64,000 bases of DNA from Mariniphaga anaerophila. Its GTDB lineage: Bacteria > Bacteroidota > Bacteroidia > Bacteroidales > Prolixibacteraceae. Shown here piece after piece: positions 24,730-34,229 of this stretch; within the stretch, counting starts at the first letter, position 1, and every line of letters starts with the position of its first letter. The DNA lies in NCBI RefSeq assembly GCF_900129025.1, contig NZ_FQUM01000004.1, forward strand, positions 310,001 through 374,000, given 5' to 3'. Position numbers and translations under genes: made by a program. The notes beneath the pieces were generated by a model. The model was not told where the DNA came from. It did not search any database and worked only from the letters and a program-made list of their open reading frames with translations.

Positions 24730-25926
24730 TCAACAACCGCCTTTTATTTTCACTGCTTCGCGTTTTACCGGTGCACCAATATTTTTCAACGCATCAACCA
24801 GGTCATTCATCTGGCGTGCCGTGTTTGTTCTGAAATGGTAAACCTGCAATTCGCCTTTTGGCGCTTCAGCCGAAGGCGCCTGGGCCTCGTAAAACATTTC
24901 GCGAAACTCGAGGGCACTTTCTTTCATAATCATATTCTCTGATTTCCCGATGTACTTCGCCTTCAGACAGGCCATACGAACCAGCGTATCGCCATCGGCA
25001 TAAAAAATATTGGTTTTTAAACGCTGTTTAAACAACGGCTCATATTGCCGCTCCATCATTTTTTCAAAAGGAATATTAATGGCCATGGGCAAATGAAATG
25101 CCTCAAACTCCTCGGGAGTCCGCACATCGATAACATTCAGCGCATAATATTTATTTACAATTTCGTCGGCCAGTTTATCCGCAGGAATTTCCTTAAACAC
25201 ACAGGTTTGCTGGCGTTTTGCCTCGGCAATTTTCATATTTATGATATCCTGCTTGCCCGGCAAAAAAGCCGTTACCGCCAACACCACAAACAGCGAAGCT
25301 GCAGCCAGTGCATACCGGTTCCTTTTTCGCCGCTCTATTGTTGGCTTACGTTTATTCACTTTATTTTCGATAAGCCGGGTGGCAACAAATGCCCCGATTG
25401 CCATAAGGGAAAGCAAAAATCCGAATGCTACATTAGACATCCCTAAAAAGTCTGAAATACGAACAGGCCCCATCGCATCGGCATAATAAATGCTTTCCAA
25501 CAAAGGGAAAGACTCAATAAACGCCCAAACACCAAGGATGGCGCCAAACACAAAAGCCAGTGCATCGAGCTTGCCAATAGCCAGTGCGCACACCCCTGTT
25601 CCCGGACAAAATCCGCCAATAATAAACCCTGCTCCCATGATAACTCCGCCCAGAAGCGCTGATTTCAAAAAGGTAGGATTCACGTAGATAACGCTCAAAT
25701 CGAGCAATCCGTAATGCCCCAACAGAAGAGTCCCGGCCATTGCTGTAACTCCTGCCGTAAAAAATACGCGCAATACGGTAAAATCGTATCCGTAAAAAAG
25801 CCCTACCAACTTTTTGGTTGAAGAAAACCCGGCCTGTTCGAGAACAAAACCAAAGCCAATTCCCAAAAAGAATGCAATGACCAAACTAAATTCTTCGCTT
25901 ATGATAAAAGGTACTAAAGGTCCCAT
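24730..25926 (-). CDS. YeeE/YedE transporter half fused to a rhodanese-like domain
   Basis: The product has 398 residues. Residues 1-190 or so are hydrophobic membrane segments with the YeeE/YedE (DUF395) motif GGFCPGTGVCALAIGKLDA; a further membrane anchor near 208-225 leads to a rhodanese-like domain (VIDVRTPEEFEAFHLPMAINIP). In that domain the loop that should hold the catalytic Cys reads FYADGDTLVRMA, so the Cys is missing. The protein ends in KIKGGC, leaving a terminal Cys. YeeE proteins import thiosulfate or related sulfur species. This is probably the second half of a two-protein transporter with the gene upstream (7-bp gap). Confidence 0.85.
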   Translation of the reverse strand: MGPLVPFIISEEFSLVIAFFLGIGFGFVLEQAGFSSTKKLVGLFYGYDFTVLRVFFTAGVTAMAGTLLLGHYGLLDLSVIYVNPTFLKSALLGGVIMGAGFIIGGFCPGTGVCALAIGKLDALAFVFGAILGVWAFIESFPLLESIYYADAMGPVRISDFLGMSNVAFGFLLSLMAIGAFVATRLIENKVNKRKPTIERRKRNRYALAAASLFVVLAVTAFLPGKQDIINMKIAEAKRQQTCVFKEIPADKLADEIVNKYYALNVIDVRTPEEFEAFHLPMAINIPFEKMMERQYEPLFKQRLKTNIFYADGDTLVRMACLKAKYIGKSENMIMKESALEFREMFYEAQAPSAEAPKGELQVYHFRTNTARQMNDLVDALKNIGAPVKREAVKIKGGC

Positions 25927-25933
25927 AGTTCTT

Positions 25934-26470
25934 CTATTTTAACCAGAGTTTTCTAAAAAAATAAGCCAACATGTAAGCGCCACCAAAAATGGCAAGCATG
26001 GTCAGAATTCCTCCCAACGAAAGAACTGCCATTCCGCTAAGCGCCGATCCACTGGTACAGCCCCGCCCCAACTGCGAGCCGTATCCGAAAAGCGCTCCAC
26101 CCACAATTGCCCCGGCAATGCGAACGCCATTGGAAACCCGCGGCCCCTTTTCCAGTTTCAGGCCTGTACGGTTAGCCAGCACTCCTGAAAAGAAAGCGCC
26201 AACCAGCACTCCCAGCACTTCAAAAACCAGAAAATTCTTCCACGGCCCCTGTGGGTTTGTTTCGTTAAAATTGGTGTAATACGCTGAGTTTTCAGCATGA
26301 GCAGGCGCCACTGTTTCAACAGAAGCAATAACTACACTTTTGAAAGCGCCACTGGCACCGAGCCCCCGCCCGGTAATATATATTGTTGCCAACAGAACCA
26401 GGCCAAGCAGAAAACCTGCCAGATAAGGATTCATATAAGCTTTGGGCTTTGTTGATTCACTCGTTTTCAT
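25934..26470 (-). CDS. YeeE/YedE family membrane protein (sulfur transporter half)
   Basis: The product has 178 residues with about four or five membrane helices. The family motif LGRGCTSGSALSGMAVLSLGG lies near residues 130-155 with its conserved Cys. Full-length TsuA/YeeE has about 350 residues with two such halves. Here the halves are separate genes, this one and the rhodanese fusion at 24730. It probably carries a reduced or partly oxidised sulfur compound across the inner membrane for, or from, the cytochrome system of the same operon. Confidence 0.85.
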   Translation of the reverse strand: MKTSESTKPKAYMNPYLAGFLLGLVLLATIYITGRGLGASGAFKSVVIASVETVAPAHAENSAYYTNFNETNPQGPWKNFLVFEVLGVLVGAFFSGVLANRTGLKLEKGPRVSNGVRIAGAIVGGALFGYGSQLGRGCTSGSALSGMAVLSLGGILTMLAIFGGAYMLAYFFRKLWLK

Positions 26471-26509
26471 TTCGATTTATTTTAATTTCTGCAATTAAAT
26501 TCTACAAAC

Positions 26510-27148
26510 TCAGCTCACCTCCTGCTGTTCCGATTCTTCAGCATCGTCTTCCAAATCCTCGTATCCGGTAATCATCGCCTGAATATTCGATGTCGGCGTG
26601 TGCCCGGTAGTTGTCATGTACACGTGCACCACTAAAAACACCATCAGCAAAAACGCGCCCAACGTGTGCCAAAACGCAACAGTCTCGAGCGAAAAATCAC
26701 TAACCATAACAATATCGTTTCTGTCGATGGTTTTATGGAACATATAAATTATTCCTGAAATTACAGTAACCGGAACCAACACCAGCTTGAAACCAAGATA
26801 TACTAACCGCTGCAGCGGGTTCAATTTTTTTACCTCCGTTTTTTTTGTGGGATGTTTTTCTCCTTTAAACATTCCAATACTGTAGAACCGAATTTGTGCA
26901 AGCAGCTTTTTTGTTGTGGGAATATATTGCCGCCACTCTCCTGTTACCACATGCCAGAAAATAGCGAAAATAATGAGGCTAATCAACATCCAGGAGGCAA
27001 CCCGATGAAAGCGGGCAGCGTGCTCAAACCCCAAAACATGAAAAGTTCCGTGGACTTCAAATCCGGTGAAAGCCAGAAATATTATCAACGATGCCTGCGT
27101 CCAGTGCCAGAATCGTTCAAACCCTTTATAAACATATACACGTTTCAT
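26510..27148 (-). CDS. Cytochrome b561-type membrane cytochrome b
   Basis: I choose the ATG at 27148 (212 residues), as AGGTG lies 5 bp before it. The GTG two codons upstream is less likely. Four membrane helices carry His residues typical of haem b ligands: GFERFWHWTQ, ARFHRVASW, AIFWHVVTGEW and TVAFWHTLGAF. The C-terminus is acidic and cytoplasmic. This family passes electrons between menaquinol and periplasmic redox proteins. Immediately upstream (11-bp gap) is the octaheme cytochrome, its probable partner. Confidence 0.88.
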   Translation of the reverse strand: MKRVYVYKGFERFWHWTQASLIIFLAFTGFEVHGTFHVLGFEHAARFHRVASWMLISLIIFAIFWHVVTGEWRQYIPTTKKLLAQIRFYSIGMFKGEKHPTKKTEVKKLNPLQRLVYLGFKLVLVPVTVISGIIYMFHKTIDRNDIVMVSDFSLETVAFWHTLGAFLLMVFLVVHVYMTTTGHTPTSNIQAMITGYEDLEDDAEESEQQEVS

Positions 27149-27159
27149 ATTCACCTATT

Positions 27160-28767
27160 TTATTCAGGTTTATTATTCTCGTAATCAATCACATTCGCAT
27201 CGTACTCTTTCCTTCGCAAAGATATAATCACGCGGAAAGCAGCATGAATAAAAACAGCAATCAGCGCTCCGAAGAACAAGAAAGAGCCAAAAAAATCGAG
27301 CGGTTTATTGTAATCGCGGCCGGGCAGATAAAATCCGGCAAGTGATGCCAACCTTCCTTCGTCGCTTCGGGTGTGGCACTCGGCGCAACTCACTGCTTTT
27401 TCTTTTGGAGCCACCATATGATTCACCGGCCAGTACATTTCCGTTTTCACAAACCCGTACTCGCCACTGTACGGTAACCCAACCCTTTCCATTCCGGCAG
27501 CAACAGCAGTTTCCCAGTCGAAATCTTTCCAGTAAGCGCTGTCTCCTTTGCTTTCGGCAAACAGTTTTGGCTGAATGAGTGTATTATATTTCTTGTCGTA
27601 AATCTGGTCGCCCCGGTGAATTTTAACAGGAATGATTTTCGAGTCGCGATCGTTATGAGAACCAAACAGCGTATTCATCTGCACCGGCACTGACTTTATG
27701 GTGTCTCCCAACAAATAGTGGTCAGCCGTTCCGTTAAACCACATGTAGTCGGGCTTTACGTTTTTAGCCCAGGTAAACGTTCCTTTTATAGACATGTACT
27801 CTTGCGTACTATCGCTGGAAAATTCTTCATAAGGCTCGCCGTCCCTGAGTTTTCCGGCATCGGACCAGTACCACGACATTTTGGTCGGGTTTACTTTTGC
27901 ATACTCCGGAATATGACAAGCCTGGCAGGAAACTTTTGCATTGTGCCGGTTCAGAATATCATCGAAGTGCGGAGTTGCAGTGTGGCACTGCTCGCATGTG
28001 GCACGGTTTGTATTTGTGGAAGAAACCGAATAAAGCCTTCCTTTTAACTGATGGTTTTCGCCGGTATGACAAGCAACACACGACATGTCCATTCCGTTAG
28101 CTGCCATGTGCACGTCAACATCGCGGTCGCAGGCAAGCAAAGCAACTTCCAAATCGCCGTGCTTTACATTGTTGCCGCCGCCACTGTAAAAATGGCAACT
28201 GCCGCAGTTAATCTTTTCCGGAGTGCCAACACTCTGTGCAACCAACGTCAGATTCACAGTACGATCCGGATAACCGGCAGATGCAGACCCTTTCAGGTAC
28301 AAATCACTGTTATCGTGACAAACCATGCAATCCACGTTACGTGCGTTGTTAAAGTCATAATGGTCGTTGGTCATTCCATACCCAATGTGACATTTTGCAC
28401 AGGACAGCTCATTGGACTGTGCCCCCAAACAAAAATTGTTCAGCACATTTTTTTTGCCGGCTGCTGCCACTCCCCGTCCTTCCACATACGAAACACGCTC
28501 CCAGTTCCAGTGAGCCGAGTTCATTACCTCTTTGTGGCGTTCGGTGTGACAACTTATGCAAGTTTCTGTTACTTCCTGCGGTGTGGAAAACTCGCGTTGC
28601 AACTCGGGCAACAAACTATGATTAATGGAAGACACAGGTTTTATCGCATATTCCTGCTTCAGTTCTTCCAATTTTAGATTGTAATACTCTTCTTCTGTAT
28701 TAAGAATATTTATTAATACCAAAACTGCAATGGAAAGAAGAATAATTACGGTAATGGTTTTCTTCAT
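27160..28767 (-). CDS. Octaheme c-type cytochrome, tetrathionate reductase family
   Basis: The product has 535 residues with an N-terminal membrane anchor (about 5-22) and a C-terminal helix near 490-515. Eight CxxCH haem motifs are present: CISCH (Cys70), CAKCH, CMVCH, CGSCH, CVACH, CEQCH, CQACH and CAECH (about 461). The count, spacing and single-polypeptide layout match octahaem tetrathionate reductase (Otr) proteins, which reduce tetrathionate and, in vitro, nitrite or hydroxylamine. Genes downstream encode cytochrome b and sulfur transporters, which favours sulfur oxyanion chemistry. The physiological substrate is not established by sequence. Confidence 0.88.
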   Translation of the reverse strand: MKKTITVIILLSIAVLVLINILNTEEEYYNLKLEELKQEYAIKPVSSINHSLLPELQREFSTPQEVTETCISCHTERHKEVMNSAHWNWERVSYVEGRGVAAAGKKNVLNNFCLGAQSNELSCAKCHIGYGMTNDHYDFNNARNVDCMVCHDNSDLYLKGSASAGYPDRTVNLTLVAQSVGTPEKINCGSCHFYSGGGNNVKHGDLEVALLACDRDVDVHMAANGMDMSCVACHTGENHQLKGRLYSVSSTNTNRATCEQCHTATPHFDDILNRHNAKVSCQACHIPEYAKVNPTKMSWYWSDAGKLRDGEPYEEFSSDSTQEYMSIKGTFTWAKNVKPDYMWFNGTADHYLLGDTIKSVPVQMNTLFGSHNDRDSKIIPVKIHRGDQIYDKKYNTLIQPKLFAESKGDSAYWKDFDWETAVAAGMERVGLPYSGEYGFVKTEMYWPVNHMVAPKEKAVSCAECHTRSDEGRLASLAGFYLPGRDYNKPLDFFGSFLFFGALIAVFIHAAFRVIISLRRKEYDANVIDYENNKPE

Positions 28768-28823
28768 CCTGAATATTTTAAACGTTTGGTTAGAAACAAT
28801 TTTATTTATCTGATATCCGAAGG

Positions 28824-28853
28824 CAAAATTATCTAAATATGTATATATACAAA
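28824..28853 (-). promoter_or_regulatory. Promoter of the octaheme cytochrome operon
   Basis: On the minus strand TTTG (28850-28853) and TAATTTTG (28824-28831) are separated by 18 bp, an almost ideal Bacteroidota -33/-7 pair. The -7 box lies 56 bp before the ATG at 28767. The palindrome GTATATATAC (28841-28850) abuts the -33 element and might be a regulator site. Confidence 0.65.
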
Positions 28854-29203
28854 TAACAAGTAATGGCAGTTCCTTTCAAAATCCCAAAACACACCGCAAA
28901 ATTACCTGACAAACAATATTTTACACCGACATGTTATACGACATTTTAAACTAATATATAATCATTCTAAAGAAAAGATACTTTGTGAAATAAGATAGGG
29001 AATCCAGCAAAAACAACAAAGAACAAAAGACAGTTATATGCGAATATCAAAAAAAAAATTTCAATCAGAATGAAAATATTAATGAGCCGAGAGATGCTAA
29101 AAAAATAAAGCTTAAGGAAAAGCCAGCCAGATTTTTTGAAAACACCCAAACAGAATCATATCCTTTTTCTACATTTAAACTCTTCTAAAAACCTGAAATT
29201 GCG
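28854..29203. other. Intergenic region between divergent octaheme and CPBP genes
   Basis: AT-rich, with no convincing gene. A direct repeat CGACAT (28927-28932 and 28939-28944) could be a regulator site upstream of the octaheme operon. I see no clear promoter for the CPBP gene and no RNA structure. Confidence 0.4.
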
Positions 29204-30139
29204 ATGACAAGATTTTTTCTGTTTCTGCTTTTCTTCCCAATGGCGACCAACCTTTTCGCACAAGCTTCTGACTCCATTTCCAGCGAGTCGCCCGGGCTGC
29301 TGCCTCAATGGACGCTTTTTGTGCCGGGAGCATCGTACTACTACCAAAAAAACTATGTAAAAGGTACTGCTTTTGCGGCGCTTGAAATCGGAGGTGTTTT
29401 CATGGGAATAAAACACGCTCAAACACTTAAAAACAACAGCACCAGCCCGTACTACAACTATCCGCTGTTTTTGGGTTTGCAAGCATTTCAAACCGAAAAG
29501 CTGACCAACTTTAAAAGCCAGCTTGAAGTGATAAAACACCACAACCCCGGATTCAGGTACCACAACATTTCAGAAAAAGATCTGTACCTGGCGCCGTTTA
29601 AAATTGAGAATATTGTAACACCCATTACAGGTGGAATGGTTTTGCTGGCCGGAGTATTTTTAGCCATCGAAAAACATCAGGAAAAACACACAATATCGCA
29701 GGTAGACCAGATGTACTTTTTAAACCGTTATATTCCCAGAAACCAGGCACTCACTGCTTTTGGAGCCACGTCGCTGGCTATGAGCTGGTCGGCAGGCGTG
29801 GGAGAAGAATACATCATGCGAAATTACGTGCTGCCAATCCTCGATTATAAACACGGGCAAACCAAAGGGCTAATCATGTCAAGCGTGGCGTTTGGAGCGC
29901 TTCACTTCTCCAACCTGGCATTCGCCGAAAAACCGGACTTAAAAGGGACACTGCTGCAGGTAACCCAGGCCACGGCTCTGGGATTTATACTGGGCAGAGA
30001 CGTTCAGAAACGAGGATACAATATTGGTCCGGCAGTGGCTGCGCACATGTGGTACGATGCGGTGTTGATGCTGGGGTCGTTTCTGATCAATCCTGAAGAC
30101 AATTTCCTCGGAGTGAACATTAGACTGGGCATAAATTAA
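29204..30139 (+). CDS. CPBP family intramembrane metalloprotease
   Basis: The product has 311 residues. It starts with a signal peptide (MTRFFLFLLFFPMATNLFAQ). The Abi/CPBP motifs are E201-E202-YIM-R206, FGALH234F and H281MWYD, the expected glutamate and histidine set of this membrane protease family. The N-terminal half (FVPGASYYYQKNYVKG) resembles the periplasmic/outer-envelope type DUF5683-like segment of Bacteroidota. Function in this organism is unknown. Relatives cleave peptides or prenylated proteins. The stop overlaps the stop of the convergent TonB receptor by 4 bp. Confidence 0.85.
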   Translation: MTRFFLFLLFFPMATNLFAQASDSISSESPGLLPQWTLFVPGASYYYQKNYVKGTAFAALEIGGVFMGIKHAQTLKNNSTSPYYNYPLFLGLQAFQTEKLTNFKSQLEVIKHHNPGFRYHNISEKDLYLAPFKIENIVTPITGGMVLLAGVFLAIEKHQEKHTISQVDQMYFLNRYIPRNQALTAFGATSLAMSWSAGVGEEYIMRNYVLPILDYKHGQTKGLIMSSVAFGALHFSNLAFAEKPDLKGTLLQVTQATALGFILGRDVQKRGYNIGPAVAAHMWYDAVLMLGSFLINPEDNFLGVNIRLGIN

Positions 30140-32691
30140 AAATTCCAGGTCACCCTCATCCCAACTATCCGCGGAGAACCCGGAATAAAAGTAGGCAATC
30201 CGAATTGTGCACCCCAGTGCCCGGCACTTGAAATATATTTTTGCTCCAGCAGGTTGGTTCCGTAAACACTAAGTACAAGGTTCGGTTCGCTCATTTCAAA
30301 CCCCAGGTTTGCATTCAGAATTCCGAAAGCAGGTTGATCCAGCCCCGGAATATTGGCTTCGGTAAACCAATAGTGCGATTTCCATGCGTACCAGGGCGTT
30401 GCAAAAAGCTGCACCGTGCGGGCAATATTTACTCTTGCCGAAAACCCCGCAGAAAAGCTATGTTCGGGAGCCAGAGAAAAATTCTTCCCTGCATAAAGGT
30501 AGTCCTTTCCATCCACGCCTGTAGAATCGAAAGCCGACTGCATCCAGGCGTAATTTCCAAACAAATCCAAGCCCGGAATAACAGCCACCCGCAACGATGT
30601 TTCTGCACCATAAGAAGTAGCTTTCCCGTTAGCGGCCAATAGCCCGGTTCCCTCGGCTCCCAGCCATTGAAGTGTTTGAACGTTAAAATGCCGCCGGTAA
30701 AAACCGTTTGCATTCAAAAAAATCCGCTTCATTATAATTGCTTTCAAACCGGTTTCTCCGCTGTAAACTTTTTCGGCACCAACTACCAGCGGCTTTCCAT
30801 CCCACGAATACTGCAAAAACTCAGGTTTTCTTCCTCTGGCGATATTCATGTAGAAATTAAAATTCTCAGTCCACCGAAAAGTAGCCCCTGCCTGGCCGGT
30901 AAACGACAGACTGTTTTTTGTTAACTTCTGCTGTTCAGTCGGAGCGTACAATAAATTGGGCGATGCACCCAAAAACGCTCCGAGAGCTGACGGTTCACCA
31001 CCAGTAAATTCCGATTCATGCAAAAGCTGAAGCCGGTCGTAAACAGCACTTGCGCCCAATGTAAAAAACACACGTTTTCGCCACTGGTAAGTGTAGTGCA
31101 AAAAAGCACGAGCCGTTTGAGTTTTCCTTTCGCCAGCAGTCGCCTCAATGTGTTCTCCGGTAAGTGGAACACTTCCCATCGGATTGGAATCCAGCGACTG
31201 TGGAAACACCGGAAAACGGCTCTGTTCGGGAACCTGAAAATTTCCGGAAGCCGACAAAATACGGGAGATCAAACTGTCGTTCGAAAAAAGCATTTGCGAT
31301 GCGTTCCCATTTTCCTGAAAATAGTTTACACCTATCGATCCGTTTGTTCGGCTCGCACGCACAAAATTGTACCTGATTTCCTGAAAAAAAGAGCTGTTTT
31401 CTGCTTCGCGATCCATATCAAGAGCCGGCATAGAAGTACCGTCAAAATCCTGGCTGGATGAAGAATTGCTTTTCCGGAAAGAAGTTACGGAAGTCCAGTA
31501 ATTGTGCTCGTCTCTGAACAGCCGGTAAGTGAGCGCAGCATCCAACATTTCGGCTTCGGACCCCAGCTCTTTTCCACGGTTCAGCGATGCGCGGCCATTA
31601 AACAAGCCGGTATCTCCATCTTCATTCGGAATCCATCGGTTTAAAAAACCGATTCCCGGCTCGCTGCTTTTCCGGTAATTCATTTGCAAATCAATCTTGT
31701 GGTTCCATGCCGGCAAAAACCGAACAGAAAACCTGCCGCCCAGAACATTTTTCCCGCTGAGCGTTCCGCCAAATGTATTGTCAACATACCCTTTCCTGTC
31801 GCGATAAATCCCCGCTGCCCTCACAAAGAGAACATCTTTTATTACCGGATAATTATAAGCTGCCTGAACCTCTTTATTTTGAAAATTACCTGCACCAAGC
31901 CGGATATACCCACCGGCTTTATTGTTTGGTTTTTTGCTAATAAAATGAACCGCGCCGTTTAACGCCTCTCTTCCAAAAAGTACGTTCTGCGGGCCTTTTA
32001 CAACCTCCACCCTTTCTATATCGAACAATTCGGAAGGGAGAAAACTGCGCTGCGACAACGGCACATTGTCAGCAAACACCGCCACCGCCGGCGACACTTC
32101 CGGAAAACCGGAATTTGCGTTGCCGCCCCAAAGCGAAAAAACCGAGTTGCCTGCGCCAAAGGATTCAACGCTCAGGGCAGGTTCCGACACGGCCAATTCT
32201 GACAAATCAGAAATACCAAGCTTATCGGAAAACGAGTTGGTAAATACCGAAACGGCTGTCGGAATATCAGAGATTTGCTGTTCCCGTTTTTGAGCTGTTG
32301 CTATTTCGGTTTCGAGAGAAACCGGGCCACGATTAAGCGCTATGTAATGATCGTTGTACCCCGTCTGCAGCACATAATCAACAGTTTTTGTCTGGTAGCC
32401 CAAACACGAAACTCTCAGCCGCAACCTCCCGGTCGGAAGGTCGGAGACCATAAACTGTCCGAACTCATTGGAATGAACCAGGTTGGTTAAACCGTCGATT
32501 TCAACACTGGCACCGGGAATAGGATTTCGTGCGGCATCGCGCACCAACCCACGAAAAACCACCTGAGGCAAACCTTGGCTCACCTGCTCCACATTGCGGT
32601 ATTTTCGTTTTACACGCCCGCGCTTTTTAGGTTGCGCAACTGCACCAAAATAAATGGCAAATAACAGGGAAAATATAATAATTCGTTTCAT
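30136..32691 (-). CDS. TonB-dependent outer membrane receptor with carboxypeptidase-like N-terminal domain
   Basis: The start is the ATG at 32691 (851 residues), which begins a clean signal peptide (KRIIIFSLLFAIYFGAVAQ). The upstream extension is unlikely. A carboxypeptidase regulatory-like beta domain follows (PIPGASVEIDGLTN to LRVSCLGYQTKTV), then the plug with ERVEVVKGPQNVLFGREALNG, then a barrel of about 600 residues ending in Phe (MRVTWNF). The plug resembles siderophore or cobalamin receptors more than SusC, and no SusD partner is adjacent. The ligand is unknown. Confidence 0.9.
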   Translation of the reverse strand: MKRIIIFSLLFAIYFGAVAQPKKRGRVKRKYRNVEQVSQGLPQVVFRGLVRDAARNPIPGASVEIDGLTNLVHSNEFGQFMVSDLPTGRLRLRVSCLGYQTKTVDYVLQTGYNDHYIALNRGPVSLETEIATAQKREQQISDIPTAVSVFTNSFSDKLGISDLSELAVSEPALSVESFGAGNSVFSLWGGNANSGFPEVSPAVAVFADNVPLSQRSFLPSELFDIERVEVVKGPQNVLFGREALNGAVHFISKKPNNKAGGYIRLGAGNFQNKEVQAAYNYPVIKDVLFVRAAGIYRDRKGYVDNTFGGTLSGKNVLGGRFSVRFLPAWNHKIDLQMNYRKSSEPGIGFLNRWIPNEDGDTGLFNGRASLNRGKELGSEAEMLDAALTYRLFRDEHNYWTSVTSFRKSNSSSSQDFDGTSMPALDMDREAENSSFFQEIRYNFVRASRTNGSIGVNYFQENGNASQMLFSNDSLISRILSASGNFQVPEQSRFPVFPQSLDSNPMGSVPLTGEHIEATAGERKTQTARAFLHYTYQWRKRVFFTLGASAVYDRLQLLHESEFTGGEPSALGAFLGASPNLLYAPTEQQKLTKNSLSFTGQAGATFRWTENFNFYMNIARGRKPEFLQYSWDGKPLVVGAEKVYSGETGLKAIIMKRIFLNANGFYRRHFNVQTLQWLGAEGTGLLAANGKATSYGAETSLRVAVIPGLDLFGNYAWMQSAFDSTGVDGKDYLYAGKNFSLAPEHSFSAGFSARVNIARTVQLFATPWYAWKSHYWFTEANIPGLDQPAFGILNANLGFEMSEPNLVLSVYGTNLLEQKYISSAGHWGAQFGLPTFIPGSPRIVGMRVTWNF

Positions 32692-32767
32692 CTTACTATC
32701 CTCTTCAGGTTTTATAAAACGAAACGAATTAATTAAAATTTTCCAACTAACCAATTAAGTCGCCAAA

Positions 32768-34192
32768 TTATTCTTTTCTAAGAAAAGCATCCACATTTCG
32801 GGCGGCAACTTTCCCGGCTTCAATTGCACGAACAACAAGGCTGGCTCCGCTTTCGGTATCTCCGGCTGCGAATATCTTATTTACAGAAGTTTGCTTGGTT
32901 TGATTTACTTTCACATTGCCCCGCGGGTCATATTCCACCCCCAGCGAATCGAGCAACCCGTTATGAACAGGCTGGGTAAATCCCATCGACAACAGAACCA
33001 AATCAGTATCCAGCAGTTGGGTGGTGCCTTCCACTTCGTTCATTAGCCAGCGGCCGTTCTCATCTTTTGACCATTCCACCTGCACTACTTCGGTTTGTTT
33101 CAGCTTGCCGTTTTCGCCAATAAACCGTCTTGTGGAAAGGCTCCAGCGACGCTCGCACCCTTCTTTATGTGAGCTGGAAGTGCGCAATGTATTGGGCCAA
33201 TATGGCCACGGATTATTCGCCTCGCGTTTTTCAGGAGGTTTAGGCAGAATTTCTATTTGTGTAACCGATTTTGCCTGCTGGCGGTTGGATGTTCCCACAC
33301 AGTCGGAGCCAGTGTCGCCACCTCCGATTACCAGCACATTTTTATCTTTTGCCGAAATCTGTTTCTTTCCGGAAATGCTTTTCCCGGCAACCACTCTGTT
33401 TTGCAGAGTCAGAAAATCCATGGCAAAATGCACCCCGTCCAAATCGCGCCCTTCCACCGGAAGATCGCGGGGTTGTTCTGCTCCAAGAGCGAGCAAAATC
33501 ACATCAAAATTCTCCAGTAACTCATCTTTGGAAATATCGACGCCAACATGAGTGTTGGTTTTAAAATCGATCCCTTCGTCTACAAAAATTTCCAACCGGC
33601 GATCAATCACCCTTTTATTCAACTTAAAATCGGGAATACCGTAACGAAGCAATCCGCCAATGGCATCATTTTTCTCGTAAACCGTAACAGAATGACCTGC
33701 CCGGTTGAGCAAATCGGCGGCCGACAAACCTGCAGGCCCCGAACCGATAACTGCCACTTTTTTGCCGGTACGAAATTTCGGCGGATTGGGCTTAATAATT
33801 CCTGCTTCAAAGGCCTGTTCAACGGTAGAACATTCGTTTTCACGAATAGTAACCGGTTCTTCGTGAATGTTCAGCACACACGACTTCTCGCATGGTGCCG
33901 GGCAAACTCGCCCTGTAATTTCCGGAAAGCTGTTGGTTGAGTGCAGAATATAATACGCCTCTTCCAGGTTCTCGCGGTAAAGAGCGTCCTGCCATTCTGG
34001 AATTTTGCTGCCTACCGGGCATCCCCAGTTACAAAACGGAATGCCGCAATCCATACAACGCGAAGCCTGAAGCTTTCTATCATTTTTATTGAGTGTCTGT
34101 TCCACTTCGCCATAATCATAAACCCGCTCTTTTGCCGGGCGATAACCGGCCTCAACGCGTGGAACTTTCATAAAACCTCTTGGATCTGCCAT
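32768..34192 (-). CDS. gltD: Glutamate synthase small subunit GltD
   Basis: The product has 474 residues. The N-terminal Cys clusters for 4Fe-4S centres are CMDCGIPFCNWGCPVG and CPAPCEKSC. FAD is bound by VIGSGPAGLSAADLLNRAG and NADPH by VIGGGDTGSDCVG. The subunit passes electrons from NAD(P)H to the large subunit, which makes two glutamates from glutamine and 2-oxoglutarate. It follows gltB by 37 bp in the same transcript. Confidence 0.97.
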   Translation of the reverse strand: MADPRGFMKVPRVEAGYRPAKERVYDYGEVEQTLNKNDRKLQASRCMDCGIPFCNWGCPVGSKIPEWQDALYRENLEEAYYILHSTNSFPEITGRVCPAPCEKSCVLNIHEEPVTIRENECSTVEQAFEAGIIKPNPPKFRTGKKVAVIGSGPAGLSAADLLNRAGHSVTVYEKNDAIGGLLRYGIPDFKLNKRVIDRRLEIFVDEGIDFKTNTHVGVDISKDELLENFDVILLALGAEQPRDLPVEGRDLDGVHFAMDFLTLQNRVVAGKSISGKKQISAKDKNVLVIGGGDTGSDCVGTSNRQQAKSVTQIEILPKPPEKREANNPWPYWPNTLRTSSSHKEGCERRWSLSTRRFIGENGKLKQTEVVQVEWSKDENGRWLMNEVEGTTQLLDTDLVLLSMGFTQPVHNGLLDSLGVEYDPRGNVKVNQTKQTSVNKIFAAGDTESGASLVVRAIEAGKVAARNVDAFLRKE

Positions 34193-34229
34193 ATCTTGTT
34201 TTCCTCTTTTCTGGTTAATAAATGAATTT

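Noticed and set aside
28967-29149. A 60-codon minus-strand frame in the intergenic region before the CPBP gene
   Set aside because: Low-complexity Phe/Leu/Ile composition from AT-rich DNA, no ribosome site, no family resemblance.
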